Assembly (NCBI GenBank): GCA_035772735.1
Contig: JASDFA010000018.1
Location: 140,993,501 to 141,057,500, forward strand
DNA: 64,000 nucleotides
Origin: Datura wrightii
Lineage: Eukaryota; Streptophyta; Magnoliopsida; Solanales; Solanaceae
Direction of reading: 5' to 3'
Shown here: piece after piece, positions 34,777-43,901 of the stretch
Layout: each line of letters begins with the position of its first letter
Numbering within the stretch: position 1 is the first letter of the stretch
The notes under the pieces: model-generated
What the model saw: only the letters and a program-made list of their open reading frames with translations
The model's database searches: none
Told to the model about the DNA's origin: nothing
Program-made: the position numbers and the translations under genes

Positions 34777-35954
34777 ATGATGCATCCATAAGGGCAGGCA
34801 AAAGAGCAGCTGGATTGATTGAAGTCGATAGTGTGAATGCCTTAGCTACTTAGTTGGCCTCCTTTCCTCATCAAGAGATGACTCAGTTCAGCAAGTTGAG
34901 TATAGCACAGTCATAGGTGCATGTCAATGCAGTGCAACCAGCTCCTAGTTGGTGTGAGATATGTGACAACAACAAGCATGGTGTAGACTCTTGCCGGGGA
35001 AAATACAAAGTCAGTTAATTTTATAGGGAATGTACAAAGCGGTAACCAAAATTATGGGAACACCAACAATAGGAACTGGCAGAATCATCCTAACTTTTCT
35101 TGGGGTGGAAATCAAGGGCAGAGTCAGAGTTATCAGCAGCCGCATCAGTAGTATCAACAATAGGGCCGATAGAATAGTGGCCAGTCCAACAACATTAAGG
35201 AGATGTTTCAAAAGATTATGGCCAATAGACTCAGACGGCAGCTGATCAGGCAATGATGGTTGCAGAGTTAAAGAATCAACAGCTGTCCACCAGAAACTTA
35301 TAGAAGTGTATAGGTCAGTTGGCAGTCGCTCAACATAATAGGCTGGGGTGTTTACGTAGTGATACAAATACAAACCCACAGAAGGTAATGGCCATAAGTT
35401 TTGGAAGTGGCAAACAATTGACTGAGGCACCATAAAAAGAAAGGAAGAATGAGTTGCAGCCAGAGTTGGTCAGACCTGATTCATCAACGGACAAAAGCAC
35501 AGAGAAGAAGGCTGCAATAAATAACGCACAACCAGTAGTGCAACTACTACATAGACCACCACCACCATTCTCACAAAGACTCTGAAAGATCAAGATTGAT
35601 GACAATGTACCCCTCATCTTAGGATGCCCATTTCTGGCCATTGCAGGATCTGCGATACATGTTAGAGCTGGCACCCTAAAAATGAGGGTGAAAGATGAGA
35701 AGGAGCTCTTCAGTGCATATCAAGAGATCAACCCCCCAAAACACTATAGAGATATTTGCAAGATCAATGTACAAATAGAGGATGATTATGAGATGGTGGG
35801 TTCCAAAGATCCACTTCTAAAGGATCTCTCAACTAATGAGCCCGAGTCTACTGTTGGTAATGAGTCAAAGAATTTGGTGATGAAGAATGTGATGGAATTG
35901 AAGAGGGAAAGTGTGGAGGCTTTACCCTCAAGAGTAAATAAAAAGAGAAAATGA
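34777..35954 (+). pseudogene. Athila-2 gag pseudogene, C-terminal half (protease deleted)
   Basis: Resumes the gag cut at 14143. It reads the Gln-rich region and the knuckle CEICDNNKHGVDSC (near 34955; the C-X2-C-X4-H-X4-C spacing is kept), the NYGNTNNRNWQNHPNFSWGGNQ block (about 35045-35110) and PPPPFSQRL (near 35560). It then jumps directly to DNVPLILGCPFLAI (near 35600). In Athila-1 these two points are about 510 bp apart and enclose the protease active site, so the catalytic part is deleted here. The final open stretch (35682-35954, 90 codons) is homologous to 9126-9419. Numerous stops occur upstream. Confidence 0.83.
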
Positions 35955-37946
35955 TTCTCGTAAGGAAAGAATTGTTTGAGAACATCCTGAAAAGGATGGT
36001 TCACAACATGCTGCAACGTAAAATTAGGCGCTGCTTGGGAGGCAACCCAAGTGTACCACAAATACAATTTTTTCCTTTTTATTTTTTTATTTCTTTAATC
36101 TTCAATTTTGTTTTTGTTTTTAAGCACAAATTGAGGGGAAGTCTGAGTACCCTTAGAAGCACAAGCTAAGGAGCATGGAAAAATACAAGTGTGGGGTTGG
36201 TGACCCATGTGCTTGAATAAGGACAAAAGATGTTGCTAGCTAGGGCTAGAGGTCTCAAGAAGTATCCCTAACCCATTGTCTAAATTTAATTTATGCTTTA
36301 GGGACATAGAAAAGTTTAAATGGGGGGTGAGGGGAAATTTCAAAAATTTCAAAATTTTTTTGAGGTTGATTTTGGGTGAATTTGGTGCTTGGTCTAATAA
36401 TGTTTGATCAAAAAGTTTGAGTTGAGCACATTTCACCCACCCTTTGGTTTTGCTTTTTGTTTTTTTCCGAAGGGGGCCACTTGGAACCGAAAATAAAAAA
36501 ATTTCTTTGTCTATAAATAGATGTTTTAGTCTTAGTTAAGGACTTTTCCCGATGATGGATGGATGACAACCATCTTCATGGAAAATTAGTCAATAGGTTT
36601 TGTTGTTGAACCCTTAACCGATTGATTGCTTGATGCTCTTGTTGAGTGTCGTACATGATTGTAAGAGGAAAGCTGCTTTGGAATTGTGAAGCATGTTGAG
36701 CATAGTGTATGACTTTTTTTAAGACACTTGGGCTAAGTAATATGACTCTATATGTTGTATGCTTAATTGTTGAATTGATGTAATTAGTTGTATAGAGAGT
36801 CTGTATGGGTCTGTCTAGAATTAAACATATGAAGTGAGTGTAAGGTTCTTCTTGTATTCCATGTTGTCATATAGTGTCTAGGACTAGCTTGGTGTGTTTG
36901 CAAAGTGAAATGAGGGATGTTGAATGTAGGAGATGATTTAGGCATTTCATTGAATAAACCTATTTTCATCCTTTGCTTTACCTGCCCTTAACATATAATC
37001 CTTGTTAGCCCCATTGAGCCTTTAGCCTATTTTTTGTTAGCCACAATAAAAGCATAATCCTTTTCTTTCAATAGCCTTGAATTTAATCCAACATTCCCAA
37101 GAGCTTAAGTGAATATGCAAAAGAGTTAAAGGAGTGAGAATATTAAAAAGAAGGGAAATAGTTGGTTGTGGAAGTTGAAGAAAAGAGTGAAGGGTGCAAT
37201 TGTCCAAAAAGTTTAAGTGTTTGTAGGGAGTCAAGAAAAAACAAAAGAATGTTTAAAGCTTAAGTACTCCTTACTAATAACATAAGTGTGCTTAAAGAAT
37301 AGGGGAAACAAAAAGTAAGTTGAGAGTTGATAAGAACATGGTGTGAAGTAAAAGAAGAAAAGAGGGTACATAGTGGGAAAAAGTGATGTATTAAAAGTGC
37401 TTAGGGAAGATAGTCACTACTACTAGCAAAAATAGTACCTACCCATCCATTAGCTTACATTACAACCCATAAAGTCCTAATTGATCTTACTTTAAGATGT
37501 TCCTGTATTAGTGGAGCAATATACTAAGGGCAAGCATATGAATCATTGCATGTTGCATGTGAATTCTTTGTGAGAGCGAGTGTAATCGTATTCCTATACC
37601 CATACATGTTATAACTTATAAATTTGTGAGTGAAAATGGGTATCTCTCTTGATGTGAGACACATGGTTAAGGAAAGATAGAATTCATGTTAGATTTCTTG
37701 GTCGGCTAATGTGCATAAGTTCGCTGAGGCTTTAGAGTTGATTTTTGAGGCTTGGAGGTCTTCACTTGGTGATAATTGAATTGAATTTGGTTCTATATAG
37801 CATGCTCTATTTTAAACTATCAATTTGAGTCAATTTTGTAGCCTTAACTTGAGTTGTCTCGTGTTAATAAGCAACGTGTGAGTTTCCTTGTGCATGAGAT
37901 ATAATGCAGTTGTTCGAGGACGAACAAGGCTTTTAGTGTGGAGTGG
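35955..37946 (+). other. Athila-2 3' noncoding region
   Basis: Co-linear with 9419-11388 of Athila-1, without a convincing ORF on either strand. Contains the hairpin at 36034-36051 and ends with purine-rich 'agtgtggagtgg' before the 3' LTR. Confidence 0.75.
36034..36051 (+). repeat. Conserved hairpin CTTGGG-aggcaa-CCCAAG
   Basis: Identical to the hairpin at 9463-9480 and at the same position relative to the end of gag. Confidence 0.7.
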
Positions 37947-39520
37947 TGATCTTGGGAATATTTACATGTCCAAGTGCTATTTTATATCTAGTTTTTATCC
38001 ACATTTGTCGATTAAACAAATTATATTCTCAAATAATTTTGTATATTTGTGTGCATGATCTAAATAATATGATTAGCCCTTATTTGTAGGTGAAATATAC
38101 TAAGGATGGGGCTCAGAATGAAAATGCACGAGAAACAAGAAAGCTTGGGATGATTTGTAATGAAGATGCATGAAGGAGCATGCAAGTGTCAAGAGGAGTG
38201 GGTTGTCATGCCAACCAGCAAGCCACGCTAGTAGAGGGGCACGCTAGGCAGCATGTCACACTGGCCCTATGTCGCATCCATGCCCGTATCACGCCTGTGC
38301 GCATGCATGCGAGGGCCAGGCAAGGAAGTATCCCTGCGCATCGGCAGCGTGCCAAGCTGATGCTTCTCCGCGCTAGATATCGTGCGACAGCCAGAGACCA
38401 TGCCAATTGCGTGTTAGCGCCCAACATCCATTGAAGCAGTGCGACCACTCCATGTCACGCTAGCTGCTTGCCACGATGGGCAGTGTGGCACAGAGCCATT
38501 TGGGCACAACAAAACTTCAGTTTCTATAATTTAAACACTTGGTTATTTTATTTTTTTAACACTTATTATTTTAGAGAGACACAAAGATGTGAAGGAGAGA
38601 ACAGAAGACTCTACCTAGGGTTCGAAATTCTTTCATCTTTGACTCTTGAATTTTACATGAATCGTAATTATATAATGAATTATTATATTAGCATGAGTGG
38701 ATAAGACCCTTCTTCTAGGGTTGAGGCCACAAAACATGATTGTATTTGCTTAAATTCGTAATTGGTTCAAGTTCTTATTATTATTTTTCTTGCATTATTT
38801 CTTTTTATCATTTTTATGCTTTACCACCATTAACATACATTTGTTAAGCTTAGACAAACTTAAAAGAGCAAAACCTAGGTTAGAACTAGGAATGCAATAA
38901 GTAAGTTCAAGTCTTAAAGACTTAATTCGCGGTTAGGATAGAAATATACCTAATTCGTCTTGCTTGGTTACTAAACGGGAAGATAGTGAGTCACTTAGGA
39001 TTAAATTGTCACATCACCACTAACTGAAGTAGTTGTTAAGTTAATTCTAGGTTAAATGTTAGAGGTTCAAAAGTCCATAACCAAGGGCATTAACCTCATA
39101 AACCACTCCACATAGATAATTACTTATGAACTAGGTTGTCACATCCCCGCTTAATGATGTAGTTGTGAGGCTAATTCGCTTATGTTTAGATGCTCGACAG
39201 ACCCTGAACAATGTGATTATCTTGTGAGACAATAAATAAAGTCACATACTTGAACTGATATGAATGTAGCATTACAGGATTGTTTGGCCTTAACCCTGGA
39301 TGCTTCTTATTATTATTTTTTCAATTAAATATATGATCACCCCTAGAGTAGAAACAAATCTTACATCTTGAAACATTAACACTTTTGAAATTTGAATTGG
39401 TACTTGAACTTGTAATTCACTCAAACTCCAGTCCCTATGGGTTAGACATCCAACTCTTAAAAGAGTCACTTTACTACTTGTACGACCATGTACGCTTACA
39501 TGTGCACCGGAGCGCGAACA
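37947..39520 (+). repeat. Athila-2 3' LTR
   Basis: 1,574 bp, from TGATCTTGGGAA to GCGCGAACA. It aligns with 4231-5399 plus 12826-13236. Its terminal stem-loop is weakened (GGGCA has become GGGAA and TGCCC has become TGTCC). The short ORFs at 38180-38704 are GC-rich U3 sequence. Confidence 0.88.
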
Positions 39521-39785
39521 GCAACTCAGCTCTAGCATCATGTACTAGTTTTTTTCTTAACACTCTACTAAGTTTCATGATATTTTCATGCCATACATTT
39601 CTATTCAGTTCTTAATATGCATCCATGATTCTTGAGTTCAGTTCAGTAAGGTATCTCAGTTTGGAGTCAGTCACTCCATCAGTACCTAGTCCATACCATT
39701 TAGTTTTGGGATTCGCAACTCTTTCCTTATCTTTTTAGCTCTACTAGTCTCCATTCAAGGATGAACATTCCTAAGGGGGAGATAA
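39521..39785 (+). other. 3' UTR and polypurine tract of the host Tekay element
   Basis: Noncoding. Resembles the 3' UTR of Tekay-2 (32398-32624), including 'attcaaggatgaacattcc', and ends CTAAGGGGGAGATAA next to an LTR start. It is probably the continuation of the element whose pol ends at 4230. Confidence 0.65.
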
Positions 39786-40856
39786 TGTAACACGCCAAAA
39801 GTCCCTAAGATTAGATCCTAGAAATAATGATGAAAACCAGCAGAACCAGACAAAAATCCTAGAGTACAAGTCATATCACGACTTATGGGAGTAACCACGG
39901 ATCGTGAATTGACTCGTAAGGTATAATATATATTTAAGGTTTTTAGATACCACGAGCCAAGGGAAGACTCATGGAAGTCTGGTATGATTTGTAGTATGGA
40001 ATCATGAGATAAGATTAAGAGAAGTGTTCAGGAGTTGTCAGAGATCATGAGTCTCAGTACGACTCATTCTGAGGTGGTGCGAGACTTGGTAATTGTCCTA
40101 CGTATGTGGAAAAAAATTTTAATATCAATTCTTAAGTGTGAGAAGTGCATTGGATGCAAATTAAGTTCATAAGGAACCTCTAACATAAAGTTGAGTTGCG
40201 AGCTTTCCTACCGATTGAGTTTTCATATAAGTTTTTACGAGTGAAAAATTTAAATGACCATAACTCCCAGTTTACAAATTGTTTTGGGGTGATTCAGCAT
40301 ATCAAATAGAATCCCTTTGAGTCTTATTTCCAACATATCTGACCTTGTGTTAATCGGTGTTCCGAGTAAAACATTATGACCAATTTAATTAAGCACTCTC
40401 AAGTTTGACGGATAGGACTAGCCAATCACCACGAGTCATGGTACGATTCATACCAAGAACCTATAGCAAGAGTTTCAGCAAGCTGTTAAGTCACCCAGAA
40501 TCCATGAATTATATACCACAACCCGTGGTATGTCACCACAAGTCATGGTACGACCCCTAAGGGCTAGTAGTGCCCTTTTTTAGCTTTTCTTCATAAGGAC
40601 ATCCTAGTAATTTCTTACGCTTCTAATTCTTAAATATGTCATTTTGGGGTAAATTAGCATGGTATTAAGGGGATTTATCCAATTCTTCTCCCTCATTTCT
40701 CACTAAACTTCTCAACAAAACAACGTAAAAGAGCATGTATTCTCCCAAGCAAGAACTAGGATTCTTCCTACAACTTCAGAGAATTCAAGCTTCTTCTCAA
40801 GGGTTTTGCTTTGTAGGTATGTGGGACTTCAACAACGGTTTCCTTTCACCCTTGTG
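39786..40856 (+). repeat. 3' LTR of the host Tekay element, first part
   Basis: Begins TGTAACACGCC after a polypurine tract. It is a diverged relative of the 32625 LTR family, with the same kind of 'cacgagtcatgg' words (about 39880-40560). The 40857 element inserted after TTGTG at 40856. Confidence 0.75.
40852..40856. repeat. Target-site duplication (left copy, TTGTG)
   Basis: TTGTG here and at 51295-51299, exactly flanking the two LTRs. Confidence 0.95.
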
Positions 40857-43442
40857 TGTTATACCCCGTAGAATTCCCGGCACTTAGATGACCTATTGGC
40901 ACGTTAGTTAAGCATATTTAAAAGCCATACGTGCTAGGGAAAGGCCCGGGAAAAGGATCGGACGAGAAACCTGTCGAACCATCGCGGGAGGAGCCGAGGC
41001 AGAGCCCCTCCGCGATGGCAGCGTGTCACGGAGGTGAGGCCTCCGTGATGGCTCCGTGACACATTGCCCTTGTCCAGGCCCAAGTATATAAAGCCCCCAC
41101 TTCGGGTTAAATTCATTTCCATTACCTAATAAATTCCAGAAGCGTACTGAACAGAGGGAAATCAAAGGGAGATTAAATAAATTCATCCGATTACGCTGCC
41201 AAACGCTGCCCAAACCCAAATTAATCCTAGATACCAAGGTATTTAGCAGCAGAGAGCATTTCTACGGAGTTAGTTTTGCGAAATACGGCCGACGAATCGG
41301 CGAGCCGCCGAACTAAAGTAAGTAGAATTGCTCCAAATTTATGTCTATGTGTTCCTAGTTGAGAAGTAAATATTTCTCCCTTCTGGGCCGCTGAAAAATA
41401 GCGAGTTTTTGACCGTCTTTCGATAAGCCTAAGTATAGGCTATAAATTAAATCGAAAGTAACGTTGCTCTTTACAATAACGTTGTATTTAGTATTGATTG
41501 ACGTATTTATGAATGCAGTTGGGAGAAAATAGTTGAAGTACCAGCCGAGCCTCGTCCGACGGACGAATATTCAAAGATAAGGTATGTAAAGTTAAGTTTC
41601 CTCGGCAAGTTGAGTAACCTCGAAGCAGTATAGTAATTTACAGACCAGTTGCATGTTTAGAAATCGATTATCGTGTTATTTTGAATATTGGTGCAATATG
41701 AGAAGTTTTGGGTTGTAACGTGTACGATACATATCCGTACGATATGGATTCGGGCGTAAGTGATTAAGATTGCCCAGTATATTCAGTATATGATGTAATA
41801 TGCCATGTTAAGATATTGTTGTGTTTAGCTGAAGCCTCGTGAAGTAGTACAGTATCCGTAAAGCATTTCAGACATAGCATAGCAACTAAATAAAGTTTAG
41901 AAAGCATGTTAGAAATAGGAAATCATGTTAATACAGAAACTCAGTAAACAGTATAGCTTTCAGCAGAAACACCTTCTTGTATAACCTTTGCCCCAGTACA
42001 GTTTGACAGGAGGCTATATTCATATTTATACTTACCTATCTCAGCATGTATCAGACATTTATAGATTGCTATTATTAGCTCAGTATGTGATTTATATGAT
42101 ACCTTACGCCTATTAGTTTTGGCTTATGAGATACACAGACAGCATGATTAGTCGAGACCATTGTATTGATTGGGGTTGGATTACCTAGCATTCCTGACCG
42201 CCCAGGGTTAATAGCTGTATCGACTCGTCCGCCAGAGGACGAGGATACATCGCTCTACGAAGTGATATGCCGTCCCGCAAGGGGACGAAGATGGGATGCC
42301 AGTTTCCCCATATTGTGCCTTGGTTGGCCCTTATACACCCCCGTCGAGCGGGTACGCCCGGGGTGTTGATTTAGAGTCCTTCGGACTCAGGTACAGTTAT
42401 AGTCAGGGGCTCAGCGAGCCCAAGTGCATACCCAGGGACCGGCAGGATGCTTACAGCCACTATAGGAGATGGGATGACCAGGGTAGGGGCATAGATTCTG
42501 TGTTGATTGTACCTCCCGGCTTATGGGGGCCGGGTAAGGTTTGTGGGTGCTATGTTAGGTTATGTATGCTATGCTATGTTGTATTAGACGCGAGTGGGTT
42601 GGTAGTAGAATGATACGCCTCCAGGTATGATTCCTACTTCCTTCGGTATTAGTAAGAACAGGTACGATCTACATCATCAGACAGTTAAGTTATTCCTCCT
42701 ACTTCAGCTTCATCAGTCATATTATTGCTTTCAGATGTTGTTTTCAGTTATGTTATTTCAGTTGCTTTACATGCTCAGTACCAGTGGTACTGACCCCAGT
42801 GGGGCGCTGCATTACTTGCCTGCAGGTACTCCTAGACGAGTAGGCGATTCTACGTGACTCCCTGTCAGCGGTTGAGTATTGAGCTCCAGTCATCCGGAGG
42901 CTGAATTTCAGAGGTGTAGTTCAGTTCCTTTTGTTGTATATAGAATGGGTAGGTCGGGGCCCTATCCCGATCAGTTCTATTACTATTCCTAGAGGCTTGC
43001 ATTCTGTATGAAATCCCTGTGGTCAGATGAGCCGGTCGTGTGGGGCCGTGCAGTTGTATAGTTGTCTTTACCCTTTATTACTTCTGTGATGGTCGTGTGA
43101 GGCCATAATTGTCAGTAGTGGTGACCTTGCCGGTCACGTAGCTTCTTTTTGTGCTTTTTGATTAAGCAGCAGATAACTAGACAGCATGGTGGCCTTGTCG
43201 GCCCGTATAGGTTTCCCTGAGTTACTATATTTCTGGTTAGCTGCCAAGACAGGTACAGCAAGCGATAGACCAATGGGCCGGGGGATATATTTACGGCCCT
43301 TATATAGCCCTTTGTTTCCAGAAATCTGAGTTAGAGCCAGCCAGGCGCCAGACGCGCCCAGGCTTAACAGTCTAGCAGGTCAGATCTTAGTAGGGCACCA
43401 GGTGCCAGTCGTACACCCCCCCCCCCAAGGCGGGGTGTGACA
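40857..43442 (+). repeat. 5' LTR of the young chromovirus
   Basis: 2,586 bp. U3 holds inverted repeats (near 40978-41019; GTGTCACGGAG at 41023-41033 with CTCCGTGACAC at 41052-41062), then TATATAAAG at 41085-41093. A C-run (about 43415-43426) precedes the GGCGGGGTGTGACA end. The ORFs at 42166-42857 are not genes. Confidence 0.95.
41085..41093 (+). promoter_or_regulatory. TATA box of the 5' LTR
   Basis: TATATAAAG followed by CCCCCAC, about 230 bp into the LTR and immediately downstream of the U3 inverted repeats. The same sequence is at 48937-48945 in the 3' LTR. Confidence 0.7.
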
Positions 43443-43446
43443 AACT

Positions 43447-43458
43447 TGGTATCAGAGC
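43447..43458 (+). other. Primer-binding site (initiator tRNA-Met type)
   Basis: TGGTATCAGAGC, four bases after the 5' LTR end. Confidence 0.95.
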
Positions 43459-43655
43459 AGGTCGTATCCCAGGGAGTCTGCAAGCCGTGCTAAGTAGAGT
43501 CCTATCCATGGATGTGTTGTGCACCACATACTATGGGTAGGAGGCTGCAAGGCATGATAGGATGGTTGTCTTTTATTCTGATTCAGTCGTGCCATAGAGC
43601 GGTACAGTATAGGGTTGAATTCCTAATATCTTATTATGTCCTTTGGCTACAGATA

Positions 43656-43901
43656 ATGTTAGACCAGCGCCATCCCGTCACAGGTCGGAACTTAGACATT
43701 GCAGCAGGGGAGGGCACCAGCAGGATGCCTCCCCCTCATTTGGAGACAGCCCGATCAGAGGGCCCTACAGAGGCTTCATCTCAGCCTCCTCAGCAGTCTC
43801 CACCACGTCAGGAGCCGTTTGGAGCGACAGTATCTTCAGCAGTCCCTATACCGATGCCTTCCGATCAGGAAGTTAGGAGTGCTGTAGTTATGATAGCATA
43901 G
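43656..43901 (+). pseudogene. gag N-terminal segment cut off by an in-frame amber codon
   Basis: This frame is the same as that of the long gag-pol ORF and ends at TAG 43899-43901, directly adjoining it. The frame is open from 43512, but the segment from the ATG at 43656 (MLDQRHPVTGRN...) is low-complexity, rich in Pro, Ser and Gln, and looks like the usual gag leader. The homologous place in Tekay-1 gag (near 22550, FRAAIQMLAQAMTAQ) has sense codons, so the TAG looks like a disabling change. Readthrough is possible but not indicated by anything I can see. Confidence 0.75.

Larger units (their letters stand above)
4231..39520 (+). mobile_element. Athila-2: non-autonomous Athila element carrying two nested insertions
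   Basis: The parts are a 5' LTR (4231-5399 and 12826-13236), a primer-site relic (13243-13260), gag (about 13380-14143 and 34777-35954), a long noncoding 3' region and a 3' LTR (37947-39520). Without Athila-1 and Tekay-2 it is about 7.2 kb, close to the 7.4 kb of Athila-1. Reverse transcriptase, RNase H and integrase are absent, and the protease segment present in Athila-1 is deleted here. The flanking bases CTAGA and GCAAC do not form a duplication. Confidence 0.82.

Noticed and set aside
42166..42857. ORFs of 67-105 codons repeated near 50018-50688
   Set aside because: The duplication simply reflects the two LTRs; frames differ between copies and no domain is visible.
43415..43426. C-run considered as a polypurine tract on the other strand
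   Set aside because: It lies inside the LTR just before its end, while the true tract (48696-48708) abuts the 3' LTR start.
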